From contig NZ_FUYM01000011.1 of the NCBI RefSeq assembly GCF_900167915.1, positions 158,512 through 222,511 of the forward strand: a stretch of 64,000 nt of DNA. The letters run 5' to 3'. Below are positions 34,038-43,076 of this stretch, in pieces. Position numbers and translations under genes: made by a program. Each line of letters starts with the position of its first letter. Position 1 is the stretch's first letter. This DNA comes from Rhizorhabdus histidinilytica (GTDB lineage: Bacteria > Pseudomonadota > Alphaproteobacteria > Sphingomonadales > Sphingomonadaceae). The notes beneath the pieces are model-generated. The model searched no databases, was not told where the DNA came from, and saw nothing but the letters and a program-made list of their open reading frames with translations.

Positions 34038-35249
34038 CTATTTGCCCCTGAGCCGCCGGGTCGCCAGCGCCGCGCCCTCGGCCATCGCCGACAGCTTGGC
34101 CCAGACGATCTCCTCGTGCCCGACCCGCGACCCGATGCCGCAGTCGGTGCCGGCCTGGATGTTCTCCATGCCGACCAGGCTCGCGAAATTGACGAGCCGC
34201 TCGGCCACGAGCTCGGGATGCTCGACCAGGTCGGTCATGTGGCCGACGACGCCGGGCACCAGGATCTTGCCCTCGGGCAGCTTCACATCCTCCCAGATGC
34301 GCCATTCGTGCGCGTGGCGGACATTGCTCGCCTCGAAGCTGTAGGCCTGGGCGTTCACCTTGAGCAGCAGGTCGACGATGTGGCGGAACTCGATGTCGTG
34401 GACGTGAGGGCGGTGGCCGCTCCCCCAGCACATGTGGAAGCGGACCTGCTCCTGCGGCAGGCCATCGAGCGCATGGTTGATCACCTCGACTGCGAAGTTG
34501 AGATAGTCGCGATACTGCTCGACCGACCAGTCGGGGTAGAACATCCAGCTCGTGGCGAATTCGGGTTCGTCGACCTGGACGATCAGCCCGGCGTCGGTGA
34601 TCGCCTTATATTCGTTCCGCATCGCCGCGGCGACGGCCATCATATAGTCGCGCTCGTCGGCATAATGGGCGTTGCGCGCGCCGGCGCCGGCGCTGAGCGG
34701 ACCGAGCGCGGCGATGAAGCCCTCGACCTGGTCCTCCTTGCCCTTCAGCGCGACCTTGAGCGCGTCGATGTCGCCTTGGATCGCGTCCTGTCCGACATAG
34801 GTCAGCGGACCGGTGCAGACCTTCTCGGTCGCCGGGCGCTTCGGCGCGTTGCCGGGGGTCATGAAGCCGGGACGGACCGGGCCGCCCGCGCCCGCGAACC
34901 ACAGGCCGGATTCGTAGAAACCGGGGAAGTCGCGGCGGTCGCGCTCGCCGGGGCCGGCCCGCTTGGGCGCCGCCGACGGATCGCGCGGCAGCGTCTCCCA
35001 GCCGGTCACCCGGCTCTGGATGTAGCTGGTGTAGCTGCCCATGTTGGCGGCCTTCACATATTCGCCGTCATTGATGACGGTGACGCCGCAGGCGATCTGC
35101 TTGTCGACCACCTCCTGCACCGCCAGCGGCAAGCGCTTCTCGATCGCGTCGCGGTTGCTGTCGGCGTCGACGAGCAGCGCATCGAGGTCGGCCGGGCGGG
35201 GCAGGTTGCCGCCATGGGTGGTCAATATCCGGTCGGTGGAACGGCGCAT
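34038..35249 (-). CDS. Short MetE-like (cobalamin-independent methionine synthase family) protein, second copy
   Basis: 403 residues from MRRSTDRILTTHGGNLPRP, with GGAGAGAGACAGG before the ATG at 35249. It shares with the protein at 29439-30647 the opening, a TYVGQ segment, EYKAI.DAG, FHMCWGSGHRPH and AGTDCGIGSRVG, with conserved Cys at the putative zinc site. It lacks the N-terminal MetE half. The two differ substantially in the middle, so they are diverged paralogues, not a recent duplication. It may transfer a methyl or alkyl group between a pathway compound and a thiol or folate; a methionine synthase role is unlikely given the context. Confidence 0.75.
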   Translation of the reverse strand: MRRSTDRILTTHGGNLPRPADLDALLVDADSNRDAIEKRLPLAVQEVVDKQIACGVTVINDGEYVKAANMGSYTSYIQSRVTGWETLPRDPSAAPKRAGPGERDRRDFPGFYESGLWFAGAGGPVRPGFMTPGNAPKRPATEKVCTGPLTYVGQDAIQGDIDALKVALKGKEDQVEGFIAALGPLSAGAGARNAHYADERDYMMAVAAAMRNEYKAITDAGLIVQVDEPEFATSWMFYPDWSVEQYRDYLNFAVEVINHALDGLPQEQVRFHMCWGSGHRPHVHDIEFRHIVDLLLKVNAQAYSFEASNVRHAHEWRIWEDVKLPEGKILVPGVVGHMTDLVEHPELVAERLVNFASLVGMENIQAGTDCGIGSRVGHEEIVWAKLSAMAEGAALATRRLRGK

Positions 35250-35283
35250 ATCCTGTCTCTCTCCTGATGATCGGCCGGGCGGT

Positions 35284-36303
35284 TCAGCGCCGGCGTGTGA
35301 ATTTCTGGATCTGGTGGCCGGCATGCGCTTCGTCGATCCAGCCGGGCCGCAGCGCGAAGCTGTAGGTCACCTCGGCGACATAGACGTCGCCGCGGCCGTC
35401 GACCGCGATCGCATGGGGCGCGATGAAATTGCCGGGCGCGTGGCGCTCTTCGGATGATCCGCCCCAACGGTCGAGCACCCGCCCGTCGCGGTCCAGCACG
35501 CTGACCCGACCCGGCCGGTCCTCGTGCATCTCGCCATGGACGAAGCTCTTCTTGCCCTTGGGGCGCCACAGCTCGGCGACGTAGACCAGGCCGTCGGCGT
35601 CGATCGCCAGGTCGCAAGGGCGCTGGATGTCGGTCCACTGGTCGAGGAAGGCGCCGTCGGCGGAGAATATCTGGATGCGGTCATTCTCCCGGTCGCAGAC
35701 GAGGACGCGTCCTTCGGCGTCGCAGCCGATGCCGTGCGGCAGATGGAATTCGCCCGGCCCGGTGCCGATCTCGCCCCAGCTCTGGATCAACGCGCCGTCG
35801 GCGGAGAAGCGGTGGACCCGGCAATTGCCGTAGCCGTCGGCGACGTAGAGCTCGCCGCTCGGCGCGACCGCGAGGTTGGTGCAGCGGTTGAACGGCCCGC
35901 CCGGATAGCGGATGCACTCGCAGGCATGGACCTCATAGGGCGGCTTGGGGTCATAGCCGGTGTCGGACGCCTGGCCGGGCACGCCCAGCGTCATGATCGG
36001 CGCGCCGTCGAGCGTGAATACCCGGATGCTGTGGTCGCCATTGTCGACGCAATAGACCCGGTCGTCGGGGCCGATGGTCAGCCCGTGCGCCATGGTGAAG
36101 ACGTCGTCGCCCCAATGATGGAGATAGTTGCCGTCGCGGTCATAGACCAGCACGCGCGCCGGATAGCGGGTGAACAGATAGACCCGGTCCTGCGAATCGA
36201 CCGCGACGCCGGTGACGTCACGATGGCTGATTCCCGCCGGAATCCGCTCCCAGCCGGCGTCGACGTCGAAACGGGGCGTGGAAACATGGCTGACCGGCGA
36301 CAT
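35284..36303 (-). CDS. NHL-repeat beta-propeller protein
   Basis: 339 residues from MSPVSHVSTPRFDVDAGW, with GAAGGGAGAAAG before the ATG. Repeats of the type GVAVDSQDRVYLFTR, GLTIGPDDRVYCVDNGDHSIRVF, NLAVAPSGELYVADGYGNCRVHRF and GIGCDAEGRVLVCDRENDRIQIF form a six-bladed propeller. It resembles peptidyl-hydroxyglycine lyase-like and SMP-30-like proteins. No signal peptide is seen. It could be a lactonase-type enzyme of the pathway. It is the first gene of NHL-MetE-like-MarR and is divergent from an MFS gene. Confidence 0.78.
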   Translation of the reverse strand: MSPVSHVSTPRFDVDAGWERIPAGISHRDVTGVAVDSQDRVYLFTRYPARVLVYDRDGNYLHHWGDDVFTMAHGLTIGPDDRVYCVDNGDHSIRVFTLDGAPIMTLGVPGQASDTGYDPKPPYEVHACECIRYPGGPFNRCTNLAVAPSGELYVADGYGNCRVHRFSADGALIQSWGEIGTGPGEFHLPHGIGCDAEGRVLVCDRENDRIQIFSADGAFLDQWTDIQRPCDLAIDADGLVYVAELWRPKGKKSFVHGEMHEDRPGRVSVLDRDGRVLDRWGGSSEERHAPGNFIAPHAIAVDGRGDVYVAEVTYSFALRPGWIDEAHAGHQIQKFTRRR

Positions 36304-36470
36304 CTTTCTCCCTTCCTCTCCGCCCGGCGCGTCGGCGCTCGGGCTGCTGTACGAAATTGCGCGATGGAATTCTACCATTATGAATGACATATGATAAAGA
36401 TGATTGACAGCCTGCCTGATGATCTGTTCTATCCGATCGACGGCAATTGCGGCCAGGGGAGGATTACAGG
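36304..36470. promoter_or_regulatory. Divergent promoter region NHL / MFS
   Basis: The middle of this 167-base gap (about 36345-36410) is AT-rich, including TTATGAATGACATATGATAA, in line with two opposed promoters. The reverse complement carries GTCATTCATAAT, similar to GTCATATCATAAT at 22457-22469 in front of the TonB receptor. No gene is seen. Confidence 0.35.
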
Positions 36471-37826
36471 ATGGCGGGCGCGGGTTCCGGGTCGGTCGAT
36501 GTCGACTCCTTTCTGGACGCTCTGAGGTTCAACCGCTTCCACCTGACGGTGCTGGTCCTCTGCACGTTGCTGACCGCGATCGACGGTTATGAGCTCTATG
36601 TGGTGGGCTGGGTGCTGCCCAAGCTGGCCGAGGATTTCGGCGTGCCGCGTACCGCGATCACCTCCGCGATGATCGCGCAGCAGGTTGGCATGCTGCTTGG
36701 CGCCTTCGTTATCCCGCCGCTCGCCGACCGGTTCGGCCGGCCGCGCGTGCTGCTCGCCTGCTATGGCGGCATGATGCTGAGTGCGCTGGCGATCGTGCAT
36801 ACCCATTCCTTGGTGCCCTTCGCCGCCTGGCGCTTCGTTGCCGGCCTGTGCGGCACGGCGATGGTGCCGATCCTCGTCACCCTGGCGTCGGAGACCGCGC
36901 CGCAGCGGCTGCGCTCGACGATGAGCACGATCACGGTGTCGGGCACGATGATCGGTGCGCTGCTCGGCGCGGCGATGCAGGCCTTCGTGCTTGAACCCTT
37001 CGGCTGGCGGGGCGCCTTCTGGATCGCCGCGGCGATGCCGGCGGTCATGCTGCCGCTGATCTGGTTCCTCCTGCCTGAATCGCTGCGCTCGATGGCGGCG
37101 CGCAATCCTGAGGACCCCCGTATCCAGCCGCTCGCCGACCGGATGCGCGCGGCGGGCGACGCGCCGGTTTCCGTCCACGCGGTCGCGCGAGGGAAGGAGA
37201 CGCGCAAGCGCGCGCTGCTGTCGGATATCCTGGGCCCGGGACAGCTGCTCAAGACGCTGCTGATGTGGGCCGTCGCGATCTCCAGCTTCGTGTTCATCAC
37301 CGCGGGCGTGTGGAAGACGACGATCTTCAAGGATGTCGTCGGGCTGAACTGGCAGCAGGTCGCGGCGATCAACGCGACCAACACGGTCGCCGGCCTCGCG
37401 GGCATGATGCTGATCGGCTATTGCATCGATCGGCTCGGCTTCAAGCTGGTGATGACCTGGACCTTCCTCCTCGCGGCGGTGGGCGCGGTGATGATCGGCG
37501 TGCTGGCGCCCGGCGCGGGGATGTTCGTCGCGGTCTTCGCCATGGCGATCTTCCAGCATGGGGGTCAGGCCGGGATCGCCGCGATGGCCGCCGCACTCTA
37601 TCCGCCCAGCCATCGCGCGACCGGTGTCGGCTGGGCCTATGGGGCGGGGCGGATCGCCTCGATCTTCGCGCCGCTGTTCGGCAATTTCGTGCTGGGCGAG
37701 GGGTTCGACGCGGTCGGCATCTTCGCGCTGCTGGCGGTGCCGCTGGCTTCGGCGGGCATCTTCTCCTTCTGGCTGATGAGCCTGCCCGGCACCCCCACCA
37801 TCACCCGTGCCAACCTGAAGCATTGA
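36471..37826 (+). CDS. Aromatic acid:H+ symporter family MFS transporter
   Basis: 451 residues. The ATG at 36471 follows GGGGAGG; a TTG 24 bases upstream is less likely. The AAHS motif AIDGYELYVVGWVLP lies in helix 1, DRFGRPRVLL after helix 2, and GWAYGAGRIASIFAP in the C-terminal half. It is clearly related to the transporter at 31983-33347. Three bases separate its stop from the LigI-like gene, the same pairing of transporter and LigI-like hydrolase seen at 19282-22317. Confidence 0.86.
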   Translation: MAGAGSGSVDVDSFLDALRFNRFHLTVLVLCTLLTAIDGYELYVVGWVLPKLAEDFGVPRTAITSAMIAQQVGMLLGAFVIPPLADRFGRPRVLLACYGGMMLSALAIVHTHSLVPFAAWRFVAGLCGTAMVPILVTLASETAPQRLRSTMSTITVSGTMIGALLGAAMQAFVLEPFGWRGAFWIAAAMPAVMLPLIWFLLPESLRSMAARNPEDPRIQPLADRMRAAGDAPVSVHAVARGKETRKRALLSDILGPGQLLKTLLMWAVAISSFVFITAGVWKTTIFKDVVGLNWQQVAAINATNTVAGLAGMMLIGYCIDRLGFKLVMTWTFLLAAVGAVMIGVLAPGAGMFVAVFAMAIFQHGGQAGIAAMAAALYPPSHRATGVGWAYGAGRIASIFAPLFGNFVLGEGFDAVGIFALLAVPLASAGIFSFWLMSLPGTPTITRANLKH

Positions 37827-37829
37827 GCC

Positions 37830-38651
37830 ATGGCCGGCGACGAGGCAGCAGCGGAGGGCGCGGCCCCGGTTGTCGACGGCCATGCCCATGTCTTTAACCG
37901 TGCGACGCCGCTCGCGGCCGATGCCCATGCGCGGCCCGACTATGACTATGCGGTCGAGGACTGGCTGGCCGACATGGCGCGCCACGGCCTGCATTACGGC
38001 GTGATCGCCGCCGCCAGCCTCCATGGCGACCACAATGACCACATATTATCGGCGCTGGCCGCCTATCCCGATCGGTTGCGCGGCACCGTCATCCTGCCGC
38101 CCGACGCCGACGCGCGGCGGTTGCGCGATCTGGCGCGTCGGGGCGTCGTCGGCGTGCGGCTGACCTGGCGGCGGCTGGCCGGACTGCCCGACCCGCGCGC
38201 CGATCCGTGGCGCTTACATCTGCACGCGCTTGCCGATGCGGGGCTGCATGTCGAGCTGCTTGCCGGCAATGACGACCTGCCCGTGCTGCTCCCGGCGCTG
38301 GCGGAATCCGGCGTCCGCGTCGTCGTCGATCATTTCGGCGTGCCGCGACGCGACGCGGGCGCGCACGGCGAGGGAATGGAGGCGCTGCTCCGCGCCATTG
38401 ACCGGGGCGGCACCTGGGTGAAGATATCGGCAGGCTTCCGCATGGCATTCGAGACCGCGCGCGACTGCGCCGTCCGGCTGCTCGTCGAGGCGGGTACGGA
38501 GCGGCTGATCTGGGGCAGCGACGCCCCCTTCGTGAACCACGAGGGCAGCGTCGACTATGCCGCCGCGCTGGCCCTCTACCATCGCCTCGTCCCCGACGAC
38601 GCCGCGCGCCAGGCGATCGACCGGACGGCGCTCGACCTCTACTTCACATGA
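37830..38651 (+). CDS. LigI-like metal-dependent hydrolase, second copy
   Basis: 273 residues. VVDGHAHVFNRATPLAADAHARPDYDYAVEDWL opens the protein (residues about 14-46) and matches the paralogue at 19282-20082 through YGVIAAASLHGDHNDH, then VVDHFGVPR and IWGSDAPFVNHEGSVDYAA. The metal/acid positions are retained. It probably hydrolyses a lactone or decarboxylates an aromatic acid imported by the MFS protein encoded directly upstream. Confidence 0.8.
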   Translation: MAGDEAAAEGAAPVVDGHAHVFNRATPLAADAHARPDYDYAVEDWLADMARHGLHYGVIAAASLHGDHNDHILSALAAYPDRLRGTVILPPDADARRLRDLARRGVVGVRLTWRRLAGLPDPRADPWRLHLHALADAGLHVELLAGNDDLPVLLPALAESGVRVVVDHFGVPRRDAGAHGEGMEALLRAIDRGGTWVKISAGFRMAFETARDCAVRLLVEAGTERLIWGSDAPFVNHEGSVDYAAALALYHRLVPDDAARQAIDRTALDLYFT

Positions 38652-38664
38652 TGGAGCCGTATTG

Positions 38665-39111
38665 ATGAACCGCAGGGAAAGGGCGATCGCCACCGCCGAG
38701 CTGCAGATGGGGCTCGCTGATTTCTGGCACGACGTCGACACCAACTGGGGCCGTCGGGCAGGCGAATATTATGCACCCGAGGCGGTCTACGCATCGGGCA
38801 AGCTGCTGCTCGAAGGGCGGGAGGCGATCCAGAATTTCTACAGCTGGCGCGAGGCACGCGGCGCGCGGGTCGCCGTTCACGCCTTCAGCAACTTCCGCGC
38901 CGAGTTCGACGGACAGGGCGGTGCCACCGCGCATTGGTACATGCTGCTGTGGGGCGCCGACGGCGAGGCGCCGCTCGAAAGTTCCGCCCCGACCCGGATC
39001 AGCCGCGCGACCGAGACCTTCCGCTGGGACGAGGCGGAAGGGCGCTGGCTCTGCACCCGGCGCGAGCTGGTCAACCTGTTCAGGGGTGGTGAGCAGCTCA
39101 ACTTCAGCTGA
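38665..39111 (+). CDS. SnoaL/NTF2-like small enzyme
   Basis: 148 residues from MNRRERAIATAELQMGLADF. It has a cone-shaped NTF2-like pattern: YYAPEAVYASGKLLLEGREAIQNFYSWRE and a terminal TETFRWDEAEGRWLCTRREL. Members include ketosteroid-isomerase-like and dehydratase or hydroxylase enzymes, and ring-hydroxylating beta subunits share the fold. No catalytic residues can be assigned. It is the last gene of the MFS-LigI-like-SnoaL operon; GGAG precedes the start. Confidence 0.72.
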   Translation: MNRRERAIATAELQMGLADFWHDVDTNWGRRAGEYYAPEAVYASGKLLLEGREAIQNFYSWREARGARVAVHAFSNFRAEFDGQGGATAHWYMLLWGADGEAPLESSAPTRISRATETFRWDEAEGRWLCTRRELVNLFRGGEQLNFS

Positions 39112-39219
39112 GCGGGAGCCCGGTGGCCGGACCTGGCATGGAAGCGGCAAAGGGGTCGGGAGAGGGGATCATGCGGTGGGGGGACCGCATGCCGGCCCGG
39201 AGATTGGGGGGAAAGGCCG

Positions 39220-39263
39220 TCCTCCCCTCTCCCTTTTCCTCCCCTCCAGGGGAGAGGGGAGGA
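39220..39263. terminator. Hairpin between SnoaL-like gene and ald
   Basis: TCCTCCCCTCTCCC (39220-39233) and its exact reverse complement GGGAGAGGGGAGGA (39250-39263) make a 14-pair stem with a 16-base loop, located between convergent stops. It could terminate in either direction. The pattern is also typical of a widespread intergenic repeat (CTCCCCTCC...GGAGGGGAG) in high-GC alphaproteobacteria. Confidence 0.6.
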
Positions 39264-39269
39264 AAGACG

Positions 39270-40367
39270 TTACCCTTGGAAGGGCAGGTTCAGCGCTTCG
39301 GCGACCGCCTTGTGGCGGACATGTCCGCCTGAGACGTTGAGGCCCGCGGCGAGGTGCGGGTCGGCCGCCATCGCCGCCTCGGCGCCGAGGTCCGCCAGCT
39401 TCTGGACAAAGGGCAGCGTGGCGTTGTTGAGGGCGAAGGCCGAGGTACGGGCGACCGCGCCGGGCATGTTCGCGACGCAATAATGGATCACGCCGTCGAC
39501 CTCGAACACCGGATCGTCATGGGTGGTCGGATGGCTCGTCTCGAAGCAGCCGCCCTGGTCGATCGCGATGTCGACGAGCACCGAGCCGCGCTTCATCGTC
39601 TTGAGCATGTCGCGGGTGACCAGCTTGGGCGCGGCGGCGCCCGGCACCAGCACCGCGCCGATCACCAGATGCGCCCTGGCGACAGCGGCGGCGATCGCCG
39701 CCTTGGAGGCGTAGGCGGTCTTGATCTGGCTGCCGAAATGCATGTCGAGCTCGGCGAGACGATCGTTGTTGATGTCGTAGATGGTGACGTCGGCGCGCTG
39801 GCCGACCGCCATCTGCGCGGCGTTGATCCCGGCGACGCCGCCGCCGAGGATCGCGACCCGCGCCGGCGCGACGCCGGGCACGCCGCCGAGCAGCACGCCG
39901 CGTCCGCCCTGTTCCTTCTCCAGATAATGGGCGCCGACCTGGATCGACATGCGTCCCGCGACTTCCGACATCGGCTTGAGCAGCGGCAGCGCGCCCGAGC
40001 GCGACGTGACCGTCTCATAGGCGATGCAGGTCGCGCCCGACGCCATCAGCCCCTCGGCCTGCGGCTTGTCGGCGGCCAGGTGGAGATAGGTGAACAGCGT
40101 ATGGCGCGGTTCGAGCAGCGCGATCTCCGACGGCTGCGGTTCCTTGACCTTGACGATCAGGTCGGCGCCCGCGAACACGGCGGCCGCGTCGGCGACGATC
40201 GAGGCGCCGGCGTCGCGATAATCCTGATCCTCGAAATCGATGCCGAGCCCCGCGCCGGTCTGGACGATCACCGTATGGCCGGCGGCGACGAGGTCCGCCA
40301 CCGAGGCCGGGGTGAGGCCGACGCGATATTCGTGATTCTTGATTTCCCTTGGAACGCCGATCCGCAT
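39270..40367 (-). CDS. ald: Alanine dehydrogenase
   Basis: 365 residues, a standard length. It opens MRIGVPREIKNHEYRVGLTP. The catalytic Lys/His region FTYLHLAADK, the signature PMSEVAGRMSIQVGAHYLEKEQGG (residues about 131-154), the Rossmann motif ILGGGVAGINAA and the C-terminal CVANMPGAVARTSAFALNNATLPF are all present. The enzyme catalyses NAD-dependent L-alanine to pyruvate plus ammonia. It is divergent from an Lrp-type regulator, the usual arrangement for alanine-induced control. Confidence 0.95.
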   Translation of the reverse strand: MRIGVPREIKNHEYRVGLTPASVADLVAAGHTVIVQTGAGLGIDFEDQDYRDAGASIVADAAAVFAGADLIVKVKEPQPSEIALLEPRHTLFTYLHLAADKPQAEGLMASGATCIAYETVTSRSGALPLLKPMSEVAGRMSIQVGAHYLEKEQGGRGVLLGGVPGVAPARVAILGGGVAGINAAQMAVGQRADVTIYDINNDRLAELDMHFGSQIKTAYASKAAIAAAVARAHLVIGAVLVPGAAAPKLVTRDMLKTMKRGSVLVDIAIDQGGCFETSHPTTHDDPVFEVDGVIHYCVANMPGAVARTSAFALNNATLPFVQKLADLGAEAAMAADPHLAAGLNVSGGHVRHKAVAEALNLPFQG

Positions 40368-40502
40368 GATCCATTCCCCTCCGTCGCTGCGTCGCGATCA
40401 TAACGCTTCGGCGATGGGAAAAGGTTGCGAATTGGCGGCGCGGTGGCGCAAATCGGAAGAGTGAATTGCGCGCGAGCCGCCAGTCGTGCGAGAATCTCCC
40501 GC

Positions 40503-40943
40503 ATGGACCGCATCGACAGCAAAATCCTCGTCGAACTCGCCCGCGACGCGAGCCTCACCAGCGAACAGCTTGGCACCCGCGTCGGGCTGTCGCCGTCGGC
40601 GGCGCATCGGCGGGTCCGGGCGCTCGAGCAGGTCGGCATGATCCTCGGCTATGGCGCCCGGCTGTCGCGCCAGGCGCGCGGAAATCCGTCGACCATCTAC
40701 GTCCAGGTGACGCTCGCCGACCAGCGGCAGGCGACGATGATGGTGTTCGAGCAGGCGCTGGAGCGGACCCCGCAGGTCAGCGAGGCCTATTTGCTCAGCG
40801 GCGAATCGGATTATCTGATCAAGGTCGAGATTCCCGACGACGACAGCTACGAACGGGTCCATCGCGACATATTGTCGGCGCTGCCCGGCGTGCAGCGGCT
40901 GGTGACGCAGGTGACGCTGCGCACCGTGATCGCCAAGGAATAG
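40503..40943 (+). CDS. Lrp/AsnC family transcriptional regulator
   Basis: 146 residues from MDRIDSKILVELARDASLTS. The N-terminal helix-turn-helix (GTRVGLSPSAAHRRVRALEQ, residues about 24-43) is followed by an RAM ligand-binding domain with VQVTLADQ and YLLSGESDYLIKVEI. Divergent orientation to ald, with 135 bases between starts, points to control of ald by alanine or another amino acid. A small GC hairpin (CCCCGC/GCGGGG, 40974-40993) downstream may terminate it. Confidence 0.9.
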   Translation: MDRIDSKILVELARDASLTSEQLGTRVGLSPSAAHRRVRALEQVGMILGYGARLSRQARGNPSTIYVQVTLADQRQATMMVFEQALERTPQVSEAYLLSGESDYLIKVEIPDDDSYERVHRDILSALPGVQRLVTQVTLRTVIAKE

Positions 40944-41089
40944 GGCGCGCGCCCGGAACTCGGCACGGCCCGTCCCCGCGCGATGTTGCGGGGGCATGGA
41001 ACAAATGCTAGGTGCCCGCCGCTAAGCGCCTGACGGGGGAAGGAGGGCGCGGGAAATGGGCGTGTTCCAAGCATGAAGTCCATCCTCGC

Positions 41090-43024
41090 ATGAGCAGCGA
41101 CGCCACAGCGGTCGTCGACCGGGACGGATCGTCCCCGGGACATGGCGGCCATGCCCATGGCAGCCTGGGCGCGATGGTGGTGGGCGCGGTCGGGGTCGTC
41201 TTCGGCGACATCGGCACCAGTCCGCTCTATGCGTTCCGCGAAACCTTCGCCGGCCATCATCCGCTGCCGCCCGATGAGCTTCATATCCTCGGCGTCCTCA
41301 GCCTGATCTTCTGGTCGATGATGCTGGTCGTGACCTTCAAATATGTCGCGATCATCATGCGCGCCGACAACAAGGGCGAGGGCGGCAGCCTGGCGCTGCT
41401 CGCGCTGATCAACCGCAAGTCGGAGGGCAAGCGCTGGGGCAAGGGCATCATCCTGCTCGGCGTCTTCGCCACCGCACTGTTCTACGGCGACAGCATGATC
41501 ACCCCGGCGATCTCCGTGCTGTCGGCGGTCGAGGGCCTGACCACGGTGGAGGCGGGCTTCGCGCCGATGGTGCTGCCGATCGCGGTCGGTATCCTGATCG
41601 GCCTGTTCATGATCCAGTCGCGCGGCACCGCCAAGGTCGGCATGCTGTTCGGCCCGATCATGATGATCTACTTCACGACGCTCGGCGTGCTCGGCACCTG
41701 GCATATCCTCGGCAATCCGCACGTCCTGATCGCGCTCAACCCCTGGTATGCGGTCCGCTTCTTCATGGAGGAGGGTACGCTCGCCTTCCTCGCCATGGGA
41801 TCGGTCGTGCTCGCGGTGACGGGCGCCGAGGCGCTCTATGCCGACATGGGGCATTTCGGCCGCCGCCCGATCGGCCTGAGCTGGCTGGTCTTCGTGCTGC
41901 CGGCGCTGATGCTCAACTATCTGGGGCAGGGCGCGATGATCCTGTCGCAGGACATGGCGACCGCGCTCAGGACGATCCACAACCCCTTCTTCCTGCTGGC
42001 GCCGGAGATGCTGCGTCTGCCGCTCGTCATCCTCGCGACGATGGCGACGGTGATCGCCAGCCAGGCGGTGATCACCGGCGCCTTCTCGGTCACCCAGCAG
42101 GCGATCCAGCTCGGCTTCATCCCGCGCCTGCGCATCACCCACACCAGCGCCGGATCGATCGGCCAGATCTACATCCCGGCGATCAACTGGGGCCTGATGG
42201 TGATGGTCATCCTGCTGGTCATGTCGTTCCGCACATCGTCCAACCTCGCTGCCGCCTATGGCATCGCGGTGACCGGCGCGATGGCGATCGACACCTGCCT
42301 GATCGCGGTGGTGCTGATCCACCTGTGGGGCTGGAACAAGGCGCTCGCCGCGCCGCTGATCGCGGTGTTCGCGGCGGTCGACCTCGCCTATTTCGGCGCG
42401 AACCTGACCAAGGTACCCGACGGCGGCTGGTTCCCGCTGCTGATCGGCTTCATCGCCTTCACCCTGCTCACCACCTGGGGGCGCGGCCGGATGCTGATGA
42501 TCAACCGGCTGCGCGAGGCGGCGATGCCGGTGAAGGTGTTCGTCCAGTCGGCGGTCAACTCGGCGGTACGGGTGCCCGGCACGGCTGTGTTCATGACCTC
42601 GCAGGCGCAGGGCGTGCCCCATGCGCTGCTTCACAACCTCAAGCACAACAAGGTGCTGCACGAACGGGTGATCCTGCTGACGGTGAAGATCGCCGACGCC
42701 CCCTATGTGCGCGAAAGCCACCGGGTCGACTTCGCCGACCTCGGCCAGGGCTTCTACCGCATCGTCATCAATTACGGCTTCATGGAGGATCCTGATGTGC
42801 CGGCGGTGCTGTCGCGGACGCGGACCTGCGGGCCCGAGTTCAAGATGATGGACACCAGCTTCTTCCTCGCCCGGCAGACGCTGCTGCCGTCCGAGCGGCC
42901 GGCGATGGCGATCTGGCGCGAGAAGCTGTTCGCCTGGATGCTGCGCAACGCCGAGAGCGCGATGGAGTTCTTCAAGCTGCCGACCAACCGCGTCGTCGAG
43001 CTGGGCAGCCAGGTCGAGATATAG
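41090..43024 (+). CDS. kup: Low-affinity potassium uptake protein Kup
   Basis: 644 residues from [13 protein letters not shown]. An upstream in-frame ATG would give 670, and neither has a strong ribosome site, so the start is uncertain. Family hallmarks are [19 protein letters not shown] in the first helix, [47 protein letters not shown], twelve membrane segments and a cytoplasmic C-terminal domain with [17 protein letters not shown]. It imports potassium with protons at the inner membrane. A single-gene unit followed by a clear hairpin. Confidence 0.95.
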   Translation: MSSDATAVVDRDGSSPGHGGHAHGSLGAMVVGAVGVVFGDIGTSPLYAFRETFAGHHPLPPDELHILGVLSLIFWSMMLVVTFKYVAIIMRADNKGEGGSLALLALINRKSEGKRWGKGIILLGVFATALFYGDSMITPAISVLSAVEGLTTVEAGFAPMVLPIAVGILIGLFMIQSRGTAKVGMLFGPIMMIYFTTLGVLGTWHILGNPHVLIALNPWYAVRFFMEEGTLAFLAMGSVVLAVTGAEALYADMGHFGRRPIGLSWLVFVLPALMLNYLGQGAMILSQDMATALRTIHNPFFLLAPEMLRLPLVILATMATVIASQAVITGAFSVTQQAIQLGFIPRLRITHTSAGSIGQIYIPAINWGLMVMVILLVMSFRTSSNLAAAYGIAVTGAMAIDTCLIAVVLIHLWGWNKALAAPLIAVFAAVDLAYFGANLTKVPDGGWFPLLIGFIAFTLLTTWGRGRMLMINRLREAAMPVKVFVQSAVNSAVRVPGTAVFMTSQAQGVPHALLHNLKHNKVLHERVILLTVKIADAPYVRESHRVDFADLGQGFYRIVINYGFMEDPDVPAVLSRTRTCGPEFKMMDTSFFLARQTLLPSERPAMAIWREKLFAWMLRNAESAMEFFKLPTNRVVELGSQVEI

Positions 43025-43039
43025 GCGAAGGCCGCGGCG

Positions 43040-43065
43040 CTCCGGCCGATCGTGGTCGGCCGGAG
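43040..43065. terminator. Hairpin between convergent kup and amidohydrolase
   Basis: CTCCGGCCGA, loop TCGTGG and TCGGCCGGAG form a perfect 10-pair GC-rich stem between the two convergent stops. No T run follows on either strand, but position suggests a bidirectional terminator. Confidence 0.6.
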
Positions 43066-43076
43066 CGATGTCGGGC

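Noticed and set aside
40847..42721. 624-codon open frame opposite kup
   Set aside because: It is a shadow of a strongly conserved membrane protein; repeated HDR-rich residues show mirrored hydrophobic codons.
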